From positions 3,857,234-3,921,233 of the forward strand of contig PCDI01000002.1 in assembly GCA_002778195.1 (NCBI GenBank): a stretch of DNA of 64,000 bases, in the 5' to 3' direction. The DNA comes from Raffaelea ambrosiae (Eukaryota > Ascomycota > Sordariomycetes > Ophiostomatales > Ophiostomataceae). Positions 43,239 to 53,686 of this stretch are shown here, in pieces. The position numbers and the translations under genes are program-made. Position 1 is the stretch's first letter; each line of letters begins with the position of its first letter. The notes under the pieces are model-generated. The model saw nothing but the letters and a program-made list of their open reading frames with translations. It searched no databases and was not told where the DNA came from.

Positions 43239-44462
43239 ATGATGGCCTCCGCCGCCCTCGACTATTACACCGTCCTGGAGATCGAGCCGTCGGCCGACGA
43301 CACCACAATCGCACAGAGTTATCTGCGCCTGGCCCCTCAGTACGAGATTGATCCCGACCGGCCGGCAGAGAGCAGCGAGGCCGAATGGGCCCGGAAAGAA
43401 CAGGCCGAGCTGGTGAGTGCAGTCGTTATGCGTTTTCTGGGGACTTGGGAGACGGGGCTTGCCAGGGCATGTTGACAAAAAATTCAAATGCTCCAAAGCT
43501 CACATTCCGAACAGTTGGCTCGAGCCTACTTCACATTGGGCGATCCGGCGAAACGGCAAGAATACGACGCGCTCCTCTCTATGGTCGGCCGGTATGCAGA
43601 CAACGCGTCGTCCCGACCCCGGGGCCATAGACACGGCCGACAAACGGCGCCTCCCGAGCGCAGCGTCGCCGAACTGGTAGAGCACCTGGACCATCTGCAC
43701 GAGGCCGAGGTCAAGTACCTGCAACGGCTGATGGTCTGTCGGGGCCGGTGCGACAAGGAGCGGGCAAAAATCATCCGATCCCAGGATGCCCTGGAAGAGC
43801 AGGAAAGGGCCAGTGCGCAAGCAGCCGAAGAGGAAGAGGCCTTGCAAAAGACGTGGCAGGCGAAACTGGGCGCGAAGAAGAAGGAACTGACCACCAACGC
43901 GGCCCGCCGACAACTCCTCGACCAGGAGGAGGGGAATCTGCGCGCCCTGCTGGGGAAGCGCGAGGAGAAGCTGGTGGCGCTCGAGGACAAGATCGCAGTA
44001 CTGCAGGCGGACGTGGATGCCTGCTGCAAGAAGCAGGCTGAGGCCAGGACGGCGCTGGAGGAGGCCGAGGCATGGTATGGAGAGCCGTTTCGTCGTAGGA
44101 GGAAATTTGCAGAAGCCAACGTGGCCCGCCATGTGATGGAACCCAGGCGAGCCGAGCCGGCGCGAAGGAGAGCCCCCGAACAGGCCCGAGACCGGCAGGC
44201 GGGGGAAGAAGACGATCAAACCGGCGTGACCCCCCGGCGGCAGCCTCGGCCCCCGTGGTTCGACGACAAGAACTGGATCATATGGCAGCAGACGGCCAAG
44301 GCACTATTATACTATCATCCCGAGGACGAGGAGGGTGAGGCACCACGAAACTCAAGGCATTACAACGGACAGAGGGCGAGAGGACGGGGGCGATATGGCT
44401 CAGGCCGAAACGATGACGACGACGACGACGACGATGAGGATATATACAACTATTCAGGTTGA
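43239..44462 (+). CDS. J-domain-like coiled-coil protein lacking the HPD motif
   Basis: Exons 43239-43412 and 43515-44462 give 373 residues. The N-terminus reads like a J domain: LDYYTVLEIEPSADDTTIAQ, then SYLRLA, and after the splice AELLARAYFTLGDPAKRQEY, matching helices I-IV. At the loop where J proteins carry His-Pro-Asp the sequence is QYEIDPDRP: Pro-Asp is present but the His is missing and two residues are extra. Such a protein would not be expected to stimulate Hsp70 in the normal way. Residues about 125-300 are a long charged coiled coil (EEQERASAQAAEEEEALQ). The tail is Arg/Gly-rich and ends with nine Asp plus DIYNYSG. Role unknown. A second, small coiled-coil gene follows on the same strand. 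Confidence 0.78.
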
Positions 44463-44890
44463 TGGAAGGGATGGAGGCAACAATGTATATAGGTACAGAA
44501 ATCAGATGGGACAAGTACACACACGGCATAACAGTGAGTATGTCCAACGGCACGTCTACAAAGTCAAATCCGGTCCATGCTGCGTCTTTGTTGCACCAAC
44601 GCCCCGGCTCTTTCCGTTTGCAGATGTGCTGTCGGAGGGAACGCGATTCTCGTGAAACACAATCCAGATGTTCCGTTTGCTCTTTTCCACCATCAGGAAA
44701 GGCCAGTCTGGTTTGACTTCAGCTGACAACGGCGGCAGACGGTTGACGACTACAAAATCCTCGACATAGGCGGGCAAGTGGACGGCACCACGTCCTTTTC
44801 TTTTCTTTTCTATTTCTTTTTCTTTTCTTTTTCCGGAAGAGCCATCGTCGCTTGCCTCAAGACGGCAACCTCGGTCTTCTATCGACAGCA
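44463..44890. other. Short spacer between two coiled-coil genes
   Basis: 428 bp with a T/C-rich tract near 44795-44832, typical of a fungal promoter. I found no splice pair joining the two flanking genes in frame, though I cannot exclude one. Confidence 0.45.
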
Positions 44891-45502
44891 ATGAGCTTGC
44901 GCGAGGTGGGGTTGAGCAAGACGTTTATGCAGAGCCGTGCAGGCGGAATGCATCCATACGAGAGCAGGGCATCTAACCAGCTTCAGATGGAGAACGCCGA
45001 CGCGGGTCGGTCGAGCCCGGTCCGGGGGCGTGCTCAGGATGCCGTGCATCCTGTCCACCGTGGCAAGCCGCACAACGACAGCCCGTTGCCGACCACCTAC
45101 GAAGAAAGGCAAGAGATCGCGACACAAAACCGCGAGGCCAAGGACGAATGGGTCCGTCTCCAAACGCAGTTGGCGGCGCTCGACGAAGAAGACGCGCGAG
45201 ACGCACGCGCGGCGAAAGCGGAGGTGACGAAGAGGAGCTTGCTGCGCTACGCGGTGCATCGGCAGCAGATACAGAGCCGGACGAGGGCGCGAGAGCAGCG
45301 CCGAACCGAGCGCGCGAGGAAGAGGGCGGAGCTGAACACCCGGCTGGACCAGCTGAAGGCGACGATCCATGAGCTCGGCCGTCGGCTCTTTGAAAGGCCG
45401 GAGGAGCCCGAAGAACCCCAAGATACCCTCTTCGGCGTGCCATTTGGACGAGCAAAAGGCTGGCAAAGCTGGACAGGCCAGAACGATCGACAGTACCTGT
45501 AA
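44891..45502 (+). CDS. Hypothetical small coiled-coil protein
   Basis: Intronless, 203 residues from the ATG at 44891. The frame extends 13 codons upstream only with TTG. The N-terminal 70 residues are disordered (MSLREVGLSKTFMQSRAGG). Residues about 75-175 are strongly helical and charged, with an Arg-rich stretch (RTRAREQRRTERARKRAEL) that should form a coiled coil. The end, LFGVPFGRAKGWQSWTGQ, is less charged and may be a docking segment. I recognise no family. GC-rich third positions and the downstream position next to another coiled-coil gene support it moderately. Confidence 0.55.
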   Translation: MSLREVGLSKTFMQSRAGGMHPYESRASNQLQMENADAGRSSPVRGRAQDAVHPVHRGKPHNDSPLPTTYEERQEIATQNREAKDEWVRLQTQLAALDEEDARDARAAKAEVTKRSLLRYAVHRQQIQSRTRAREQRRTERARKRAELNTRLDQLKATIHELGRRLFERPEEPEEPQDTLFGVPFGRAKGWQSWTGQNDRQYL

Positions 45503-45805
45503 CGAAAAGGGGCCATGGGAGTTGGGGGCACAGACAAAAAAATGGAACAAGCGCTCCCAACGATTGTTTCTTGGTCAAGAGAAAGAAAAACGGAAAAAAG
45601 AAAAAAAAAAAAAAAGCATACAAACACAGTAGTTGTATCCCATGCGAGCTCCGTCCTATGATTTCTTGATTCGATAACGCCTCGCCAATACCAGGCTCAA
45701 CCTATAGAGCGTAGCAATGCCCACAACTCCATTCCCAGGATCCTATGAGAGAAAACAAAGACGGAGAAAACGAAAGAGAGAACCAAAGAATCACCCCAAA
45801 CAAAC
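45503..45805. other. Convergent 3' spacer
   Basis: 303 bp between the small coiled-coil gene and the end of the Atg6 gene. A-rich run at 45598-45615. No gene seen. Confidence 0.55.
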
Positions 45806-47575
45806 TCAGGCATTCCGCGTAGACGCCGTGTTGACGTTGCTGGCATGGGCCAGCAAAAACTTGCAGCACGTCAGCGTCAGCTTGCACGCCTTGGTCCAGC
45901 CGTCGTCCTGCGCGATGCCCAGCTTGATGCTGACGTTGTCGATCTTGTCGCCCTCGATCCGGTACGGCAGGTTCAGCGGATGCTGCTCGCCCTCGGCCGC
46001 CGTCTGCTGGTGCACAAACACGCCCAGCTGCCGCACCAGCTCCAGAAACGCCACCATGGCGTTGTCGAAGCGGCGGTGCATAAACGTCAGGCCCAGCGGC
46101 ATGTCGCCCGACGAGTACAGCTCCAGCACGTGCTTCTTGGGCGCCGGCGGCGGCGCCCCGATCCGCTGTGCCAGGCTGCTGCCGAGGCCGCCGCCGAGGC
46201 CGCCGCCGAGGCCGCCGCCGAGGCCGCCGCCGCCACCACCACCACCACTTCCGACGGTGGTGCTGTGACCCACCAGCCGGCTGCTCGACGGCGACGGCAC
46301 ATCGTACCGCACGATGCGCGACGTCGATCCCATGGGCAGCGGCTCGTAGTTCTCGAAGCGGTAGCCCAGCTTGTCGGCGACGGTGACCAGCAGCAGCAGC
46401 GCGTGGCCCCAGGCGGCGTTGATCTCGGGCCAGTCCACGGGGCGCGACGACAGGCGGCCCAGCCGCAGGCCGTTGATGGTGGCAAAGGTGCCGTCGTGGC
46501 TGATGCAAAAGGTGTCGTTGTACACGTTGGACCGCTGCAGCCGCTCGAGCAGCCGCGCGTCGTGGTCGTACTTGGCGTTGATGCTGTCGCGCTCGTTCTG
46601 GAAGTCTGCCAGCTTGGCCGCAAAGGCGTTGCGCTCGCGCCAGAACTGCTCTTCGTCGCGGTCCAGCGCCTTGGACTCCGCCTCCAGCGCCACAATCTCC
46701 GCGTCCAGCTGCGTCTTCTCCGCCTCCAGCGCCCGCAGCTCCGCCATCGCCGCCGCCTCGTCCTGCCGCGCCTTCTGCAGCGCCGCCGCCTCCGCCTGCA
46801 CCTCCTCGTCTGTCAGGAGCGTCTGCTGCGGCTGGCCGTCCCCGCCGCTGCTGCCGCTGCTGTGGGCGCCGGCCTCCTGCTGGGCCCGCTTGAGGAATCC
46901 CACGTACGCGTCCCGTTCGCGCGTCGCCGCATCCAGCCGCTGCTGCATGCCCTCCACCAGCATCTCCGTGCACTCCACGCACACCGGGTGGTCGATGTCG
47001 GACCGTGCCGACAGGATCTCAAACAGCTTCGTGATCCGCTCCATCCCCTGCGCCTTGGAGGCGTCCTCGTCCTCGCCGCCTGCGCCGTCGATCCCCAACG
47101 TGCCGCCGCCGCCGCCGCCGGCGTATCGTGCAGGTGGTGCCAGACTGGTCGGCGCCCCGCCAGCGGCTTCACGCCCTCCCCGCCCCGTCCCTGGAGCGGC
47201 TACTGCTACTGTGGAGTCAGAAAGGAGAACGAACGACATGGCCGAGCTGTCCCGCATGTGGCCGTCCCCGCGTGCGCCGCCTCCGCTGTGTCGCTTAAAC
47301 ATCGCCGGTCCGGCATTTTTCGAAACTTGGTCGTAGAGTGCCCGTCGGTCGCCATCCGGTGTATTGGCTGGTCGCTGCTTCTGCGTCGGCTTCTTGTGTG
47401 GAGATTGGGACGCCGTGGCTGTTTGCATCGTTAGTGTCAGTATTATTGTGAGCGCTGGCTGGAAACAGGCACAATCCTCCTCAGACGTACCGACGAGAAG
47501 GTCATAAGCAGCTGGATTCAGGTCCTCTAATGAGCTGTCCAGCTTCAGAGGTGTTCGGCATTTTTGGCAAAACAT
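45806..47575 (-). CDS. ATG6: Autophagy protein Atg6/Vps30 (Beclin 1 homologue)
   Basis: Two exons, 47491-47575 and 45806-47418, give 565 residues. The 72 bp intron follows CQKCRTPLKLDSSLEDLN, the conserved N-terminal CxxC segment. The second CxxC lies in HPVCVECTEMLVEGMQQRL, directly before RERDAYVGFLK. A coiled coil follows (about 215-310), then the C-terminal BARA/evolutionarily conserved domain (NVYNDTFCISHDGTFATING; LGYRFENYEPLPMGS). Atg6 is a core subunit of the class III PI3-kinase complexes: complex I with Atg14 for autophagosome formation and complex II with Vps38 for vacuolar sorting. Atg14 is encoded 10 kb away. A Gly-rich minisatellite lengthens a loop inside the BARA domain. The intron is a multiple of three without stops. 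Divergent from the Scm3-like gene. Confidence 0.95.
   Translation of the reverse strand: MFCQKCRTPLKLDSSLEDLNPAAYDLLVGTSEEDCACFQPALTIILTLTMQTATASQSPHKKPTQKQRPANTPDGDRRALYDQVSKNAGPAMFKRHSGGGARGDGHMRDSSAMSFVLLSDSTVAVAAPGTGRGGREAAGGAPTSLAPPARYAGGGGGGTLGIDGAGGEDEDASKAQGMERITKLFEILSARSDIDHPVCVECTEMLVEGMQQRLDAATRERDAYVGFLKRAQQEAGAHSSGSSGGDGQPQQTLLTDEEVQAEAAALQKARQDEAAAMAELRALEAEKTQLDAEIVALEAESKALDRDEEQFWRERNAFAAKLADFQNERDSINAKYDHDARLLERLQRSNVYNDTFCISHDGTFATINGLRLGRLSSRPVDWPEINAAWGHALLLLVTVADKLGYRFENYEPLPMGSTSRIVRYDVPSPSSSRLVGHSTTVGSGGGGGGGGLGGGLGGGLGGGLGSSLAQRIGAPPPAPKKHVLELYSSGDMPLGLTFMHRRFDNAMVAFLELVRQLGVFVHQQTAAEGEQHPLNLPYRIEGDKIDNVSIKLGIAQDDGWTKACKLTLTCCKFLLAHASNVNTASTRNA
46181..46236. repeat. 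Coding minisatellite, 12-bp unit (GAGGCCGCCGCC)n, Gly/Leu-rich
   Basis: Four units on the plus strand encode Gly-Gly-Gly-Leu repeats in Atg6 on the minus strand. A run of Gly codons (CCACCACCACC) follows. The insertion lies within the conserved C-terminal domain, before APPPAPKKHVLELYSSGD. Confidence 0.85.
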
Positions 47576-47986
47576 GGCAAGGCAAGATAGAGACGCAAAC
47601 GCGGCCTCTCTGCGTCATGCTCGTCCAGTTGCTGGCAACGTGATGTGTAGGAGCAGGGTTGACCAACCGCTAACACTGCCTACTACAGGCGCACTGATGA
47701 GGCAGCTCAGTGAAATTTCGCCCCACAACGCCGTGGGAACAAATGACCCTGTCATCTGGTACGGACGCCAGCCACATGATACTACACGTGACTTCGCGTC
47801 AAAATTTCCATTAAGCAAGTCTCCACCAATGCTCATGACGGTTTCGCGCATGGGCAAGCGCTCGCCAGCTCGAAAGGAGTGCCGCCCCGTGACAACCTTA
47901 ACACCCAACTCAACACGACCAGACGGTGGCGATTCTTTTTTTCCCATTCCGGCACCGCCAATTGCCCCGATGCGGATGGAGAAAAG
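47576..47986. promoter_or_regulatory. Bidirectional promoter between ATG6 and the Scm3-like gene
   Basis: 411 bp separate the two start codons, so both promoters must share this DNA. The upstream frame of the Scm3-like gene is open through part of it, but without family support. No TATA box is obvious. Confidence 0.55.
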
Positions 47987-50119
47987 ATGGAGCCGCCGAC
48001 AAAACGAGCCAGGCACGGCCGCGCGCCGCGCAGCCTCCTGCCAGACGACGATCCTGACGAAGACGAGATCGCCATGGACCCGGAAGAGTTCACTATGAAG
48101 CAGGACCCCGAGTACCGCCTGCAAAAGTCACGCGCGGTGGCTGACAACAAGCTCAAGTCTGCATTCGAAAAGCTGTTTGAAAAGTACGGCAAGGACTTTG
48201 GCGACACCGGCGACGAGATCAACTTCTACACCGACGAGATCGAAGTCGACAACGGCCACATTGCGTCGCTACCGAATGCCCCGAAGGCGACAGTCGCCCT
48301 TGTGAACGGGGACGGGCAGGACAGTAACGAAGACGAAGACGACGACGCAGAACGGATTCTGCAGGGGAAAGGAGGGCCAGCCGCCTCGAACGCGCTGGTA
48401 GCTCGCCCAGACTCGGCATGGGCCGTCCGGGGGATCGAGCCTCAAGGGCTTGCAGGCGGGCCGCGGCTTTCCAATCTGGTACCGTCGCGGTTTGGGATGA
48501 TGGGCAATGGGTTTTCTTTTGGCAGTCCATTTGGGGCTTTCCCGGGGTTCGGCGGGTTCGGTGGACCCAGTTTCTTCAACAGCCCCGTCGACGCTGCGTG
48601 GGCCGTACCGGACTTGCCCGACTCTGCATTCGGCCACCCGGGGAACCAGACTGCTCTTTCCTACCAACCATTTAGGGGCGGGTATTCTCCGGTACCGAAG
48701 CCTGCTGTGGTTCGCAGGGCACTGCCAGCAGCTTTAACCAACGGTGACGGAGATGAGGACGATGACCTGATCTTGGCCATTTCATCCGAGACGCCTACAG
48801 GTACATCTACGCCACTGGTGAAGCCACTGGTGAAACCTTTGACCAGCAGTATCAACGGAGGCAACAGCCCTAAGTCTCCAGCCACCAGCTCTGGTGCTGC
48901 GAAACCTCATTCAACAAGAAAACAGACCCACCAATCCCCCCAAAAAAGTCCTAAAGAGAATGGGAAGCCAACGGACGTCCGGCCACGACGAAAGCAGCGA
49001 AAGCAGTCGAATCAAGAGCGTTCTCTGTCAGATGGTGAACATTCCCGGAGAAGAAGAAATCGGAAGGGCGATTCCTCCAAAGAGGCTTTACCCCGACCAC
49101 AAAGCGCAGGGGAAATCAATCTGCCGAGGCTGGTCGTCGAAATCATTGAGATGCGGCCGCCACCGTCCGCAACAACAGCGCTCGCCCAGCCAACGGGCAC
49201 AGACGGCTTGCCGACACCACCGGTGGACAGCGTTCCGCAACAAGAAGAAGCAGAAGCCGGAGAAAGCTCAGCAAAGATGTCTCCATCCAAGAACGATGAC
49301 AGGGACCAAAAACCAAAGACAACCATGGACACCGTTGCGAGAAACACGTTTGATCCTAGCTATGAATTCTCAGACGAAGAGGATGGCGGCCTCCGGAAGA
49401 GAAAATCTCCTCCAAAGGTGAAACCCAGTGAACAAACGCCAGCAAAGAGTGACCACCCTCATCCACGGACCAACGCACTTGTGCCCGACAAGCCCAGGCC
49501 AGCCAGGGGGAGGAGGAAATCCACTGCATCACCAGCCAAGGGCAGCGAGCCGAATCAGAATGTCTCCGTTGCCACCCCCAGTAAGGCCGACCAGTTGCCG
49601 GTCAAGCAGCTGCCGGTCAAGGCGATTTCGCCATCTACACCGCAACCCAAACGTGTCACCGCCAAGTTGCGACCACTCCCGGGTGGTCGGAGTCCATTGC
49701 CCGGCTCGGCAGCCTCCCAGCGCACCATCCCGGACAGCACTCAGCACTCGAGCATTATTTCTCTGGTTTCTGATGATTCTGACGAGGACGAGCTCTCGCT
49801 TGGCCCGGACGACGTGGCCCTGGCCAACAGCCTGCACCGCGTGCGGAGCGAGCCCTCTGTCCGCCGCCGGATATTTGTTCCTGATGGCCATTATTCTTCT
49901 TCCCGCCAGAAGAAAACAGGAGGAGAACACTTTGTTTCTTCTGCTGCAAAGAAGACGCCCACCAGGAGCAGGCAGGCGACCATGTACTCCTCGCCCCTGA
50001 AGAACAAACAGGGGCTGCTCCTGAGCGGGTCGCCGGTCCAAACGCCCGGGGGCACCATTCGGCGCTGTGGCCAGGACGGTTTCAAGTGCGACCGTGACTT
50101 TTGCTTTGTCTGTCTGTAG
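47987..50119 (+). CDS. Scm3/HJURP-like centromere protein (CENP-A chaperone)
   Basis: Intronless, 710 residues from the ATG at 47987 (MEPPTKRARHGRAPRS). The frame is open 36 codons upstream, but this ATG starts a basic nuclear-type N-terminus. Residues about 38-90 match the Scm3 domain of filamentous fungi: YRLQKSRAVADNKLKSAFEK, then EKYGKDFGDTGDEINFYT and EIEVDNGHI. This domain binds the CENP-A/H4 histone pair and loads it at centromeres. The rest is disordered, Ser/Pro/Lys-rich, with several basic clusters (RRRNRKGD) and an ordered Cys-containing tail, GTIRRCGQDGFKCDRDFCF, which may bind a metal. Size is large, as in other filamentous ascomycetes compared with yeast. The assignment rests on recognised pattern, not alignment. 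Confidence 0.78.
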   Translation: MEPPTKRARHGRAPRSLLPDDDPDEDEIAMDPEEFTMKQDPEYRLQKSRAVADNKLKSAFEKLFEKYGKDFGDTGDEINFYTDEIEVDNGHIASLPNAPKATVALVNGDGQDSNEDEDDDAERILQGKGGPAASNALVARPDSAWAVRGIEPQGLAGGPRLSNLVPSRFGMMGNGFSFGSPFGAFPGFGGFGGPSFFNSPVDAAWAVPDLPDSAFGHPGNQTALSYQPFRGGYSPVPKPAVVRRALPAALTNGDGDEDDDLILAISSETPTGTSTPLVKPLVKPLTSSINGGNSPKSPATSSGAAKPHSTRKQTHQSPQKSPKENGKPTDVRPRRKQRKQSNQERSLSDGEHSRRRRNRKGDSSKEALPRPQSAGEINLPRLVVEIIEMRPPPSATTALAQPTGTDGLPTPPVDSVPQQEEAEAGESSAKMSPSKNDDRDQKPKTTMDTVARNTFDPSYEFSDEEDGGLRKRKSPPKVKPSEQTPAKSDHPHPRTNALVPDKPRPARGRRKSTASPAKGSEPNQNVSVATPSKADQLPVKQLPVKAISPSTPQPKRVTAKLRPLPGGRSPLPGSAASQRTIPDSTQHSSIISLVSDDSDEDELSLGPDDVALANSLHRVRSEPSVRRRIFVPDGHYSSSRQKKTGGEHFVSSAAKKTPTRSRQATMYSSPLKNKQGLLLSGSPVQTPGGTIRRCGQDGFKCDRDFCFVCL

Positions 50120-51063
50120 TTGCAACGATAATGCCTTGTACAAACATTATGTAGTTATATCATGGGGGACGTTCTTTTTCAACTTCTGTCGCTGATACCC
50201 ATGGCCTTTTTTTTGAATATGCATGTTGCATGACACGAAAGCCAGTTAGTCTTTTTATCAAGGAGCAAACAATCAAGCCAAAACCAATTAGGAACGGCGT
50301 GGCTTTAAATTGGAATATTGGATTGCATTGTTTTTATTCGCTCTTTTGGTGACCGAAGTCGCTATTTTTCTTTTTTTTTCTGCTATAATAGTACGCTTCC
50401 TTGTGGCCACTCGAAAATCATACGCTATTAACGACTACTACAAGACATAATAAAATCAACTGTACCCATCCATCCATGCAGAGCCGTAACATATCCTGAA
50501 CAACGGGTGGAGAAACATGAAAGGAATAAAATCAATAACAGAAGAGTGAGAGAGAAAAGGCAATTTTCGAGGGAAAGGGGGATGTGCTGAAGTAAACGCA
50601 AGCCATGCTCCCCCTTGCCGAAGCAGAGAGCTGTTCAGGTCTTGGGTGCTGATATTTGCTTTGTTTCTGATTGCTAATAAATACCGCCGCGTATACGCCA
50701 AAAGCCAATATTGGCGTTGCAGAGAATTGAGGCAGAAGCAGAGAGGTGGCCTGGGATGAGACAAATGGGAGAGAAAGTATAGAGTATTTGGGGGAAAGGG
50801 CGACAGCAATAGAGAAGAGGTGTGATAAAGACGCTGAGGAAGAAAGGGTATCTTGGGGTGTGGATCTGATGTCGCAGACGAAAATACCGAAACCTCGGGA
50901 GAGTTCATTGGGAGGCGAAAGGGTCGGGGTTGTAGGCGTAGTTCTGTTAGAAGACGATGCTGTGTTGGGAGATGCTGGGGAGAACATCAGGCGATACTGG
51001 GGTATCGGTTGCCGCACATGGAATGTTGATATTATAGATTGGGGCTCGTTTGTCCACGCTCAC
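50120..51063. other. Convergent 3' spacer between Scm3-like and CK2 genes
   Basis: 944 bp, AT-rich in the left half. Minus-strand frames at 50456-51017 are Ser/Pro-rich and lack family signals. It should hold the two 3' untranslated regions. No gene called. Confidence 0.6.
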
Positions 51064-52595
51064 TCAGGCGTGCGCGCCGTTCGTAGGCGGGTTGGTGAGC
51101 AGTCGCTGCTTCGTGCCCTCGTCGCGGACCGGGTCGAAGTAGGGGTGCGCCATAGCCTCTTGGGCAGTGAGACGCTCCTGTTGTTGTCTCTTGTTAGTTC
51201 CTCCGTATCAAGTATGTGCACGTGGAATGCTGCTATACAAAGGGGAGGGGGGGACCCTACCGCATGGTCGTAGCGAAGAAGCTTGTCCAGGAAATCAATA
51301 GCCTCGCTGCTTACGAACCGTTGATTCTCTGCATTGACAAAGCTATGCCAGGGCTTCTTCTGGAAGCGGCCGAGGATGTCGTCGTACTGTGTGTCCAGCT
51401 CGATTTCATACTTGTCCAGGTAGTCGAACAGGTCGTCGGTGCCAAGGACCTTAGCGATCTTGACCAGCTGATCCGAGTTGGAGTTGCCGTGGAAGAAGGG
51501 CTCCTTGCGGAAGATCATCGATGCAAACATGGCGCCCAGACTCCACATGTCCAAGCTGTAGTCGTATTCCTGAAAGTCGACTAGCAGTTCAGGCCCCTTG
51601 AAATAGCGGGAAGCGACGCGCACGTTGTACTCTGTGCCCTGGTGGTAGAACTCGGCCAGACCCCAATCGATGAGACGCAACTGCGATTGTTAGAGGGAGG
51701 CGGGGCACAGGCGGCAAGAGGGCCCTCGGAAGATAACTTACCTTCCTGTTCTCATGATCGATCATAACGTTATGAGGTTTGACGTCTCGGTGCATGATGC
51801 CCTTGCTGTGGCAGAAATCCAGCGCCTTGAGCAGCTCCAAGATGTAGAACCGCACGTCGATGTCGGTGAATTTTGGGTAGAGCGAACGGAAGTCGGTGTT
51901 GTTTACATACTCGAAAATTAGAGACGGTGTCTTGCTCTGCAACCAAGAGGGTCAGTCATCCAGCGAAGTGCTCGACTTGGTCTCGTGCCCACACCTACCT
52001 GCGAGTCTCGGACCACATCCAAGAGTGCCACAATGTTGGGGCCACCGGACAGATTCTGGAGAATCTTGATTTCCCTCTTGATCTTCTTCTTCTTCACCGG
52101 CTTCAGCACCTTGATGACGCATTTTTGGTAGTTAACGACGTTGATGCCCTCAAAGACCTCTGAGTATTTTCCACGTCCTGTTGGCCAAGTTAGCACAGAC
52201 TTTCCCACACAGTCCAGCCCGGATCGACGCGCTGAGCCCGCGTTGAGCCGGATGCTGGGTTGACATCGGCATCCTTCTCACCCGACCGGCATGCAAGCAT
52301 CCACGAGGGTCACTAGGGCAACGTACCAATCTTACGAACGACTTCGTAGTTCTCCAGGACTCCCCAACCTATACGATATAGAAAAGAAAACATGTTAGTG
52401 TACTGATCTCTCTCGTCGGCGTGGGTAGAGGCCACGAGTGCATGCATCCTGTTTCTTGCTGCTGCGACTGCGGGTCAAGATGCGCAGCTGTGCAAAGCAT
52501 CTAGGACTTCTCCAGGACTTACTGATATTAACACTGTCGTAGTCCCAGTACGACCGGGGCATGTTCTGGTTGACATCGGCGTAGACACGCGCCAT
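51064..52595 (-). CDS. CKA1: Casein kinase 2 catalytic subunit alpha
   Basis: Six exons on the minus strand: 52523-52595, 52327-52368, 51999-52177, 51742-51936, 51261-51680 and 51064-51177; 340 residues, the family size. All five introns are GT-AG (61-154 bp), and every join restores the conserved sequence: [29 protein letters not shown]. The basic cluster [13 protein letters not shown], which mediates substrate and inhibitor binding, is intact. The catalytic loop is [10 protein letters not shown], the metal-binding motif is DWG (CK2 hallmark instead of DFG), and the APE position is GPELLVD. The C-terminus ends TNGAHA. A constitutively active Ser/Thr kinase for acidic sites in nucleus and cytosol, acting with CKB regulatory subunits. 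Five introns in a 1 kb CDS is the densest in this window. Confidence 0.96.
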
Positions 52596-53686
52596 CTTGG
52601 GCGACTGCGACGGATCCCGTCTCTGGCGCTCGGAATGCGGATGGGATACGATGAGGCAATCCCCAGCGGTCGGCAAGCTGACCGGGGTGTGTTGGTAGCG
52701 ATGGGCTGTTGTGTTGGAATCGACTGGGCCAGCCGACGCGCGCCTTGCTGCTCTTTTGTGCCTCGCTGTCGCAGGGTGGGACCGGAAAAAAGGATACTCG
52801 CAAATGTTTGTGATGCTGGGTTGGCGATCGCTCTAAGTCTGGGGCTAGGTCAAAACATGCAGCGGCCACGGCGCAGCGACGAGAAGCTCCTGGCGCAAGA
52901 GTCAAAGGACGGTTTTGATGGTGGTGGGGTAAGGATGAAATGAGGTTCGCTGGTCGAAAAAATCGGCGAGTCGAGCGTCCGGGGGAGGGGGAGGCTGGCG
53001 CTTCACTAGAGCGATATTTAATGCCGGAAATAGCCACAGCAACGGGTAAACAATCGGATTGGAGCATACTACGATGACGACACTGCCCCCCTTGCCCCTT
53101 GCCAGCTGTGTTGTGACAGTGCAGTGCGCGTACGTTTTCAATCTTCTTTACTCTGCAACACAGTTGATGTTTGTTCTTATTATCCATGGTATGCTTGTTT
53201 TTTTTTATTCTATATGGAGTGCAAGCACAATAGCGCAGGGCGCTTGCTGCTCGCCAAAATATGCCTAGCAACAACAGGCTATCCAAAACAAATGCAATGA
53301 AGACATGAGCACAATCAGGTCCAGGGTATCATAAGCAAAATACGAGCAAGGAAACAACTTAAAAACACGGGTTGCCATCCTATGACCAATGTTAGCCATT
53401 GTTCTGCACGGAAAGCACATGCTAGAAGACCGCATCGATGCCATTGCCGCATAAAGTATCAGAGAGAAGATTATGTGTATCAACATGTTCAGGACAGCAC
53501 TGCCGGTAGCCAAAGACTAGCCAGCAAACCCATCCACAAGATTTCAGCCTAAGGATGACGATACGATTGTTCTCATCATATTATGGTGCAGCAAGGCCCA
53601 AATGGGTGGCCGAAGAAGCCCGGATATGCAAGTAGCGTGAAGCAAAGAATAGGCAAAAAAAAAAGGATAGACTCACTGGATTGAGT
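52596..53686. other. Intergenic region upstream of the CK2 gene
   Basis: 1.1 kb. The left part should hold the CK2 promoter and leader. Open frames at 52528-53286 (minus) and 52635-52943 (plus) overlap the CK2 start and have no domains. No gene called. Confidence 0.55.

Noticed and set aside
45845..47434. 529-codon plus-strand frame opposite ATG6
   Set aside because: His/Arg/Gln-rich shadow; no domain, and the minus strand is clear Atg6.
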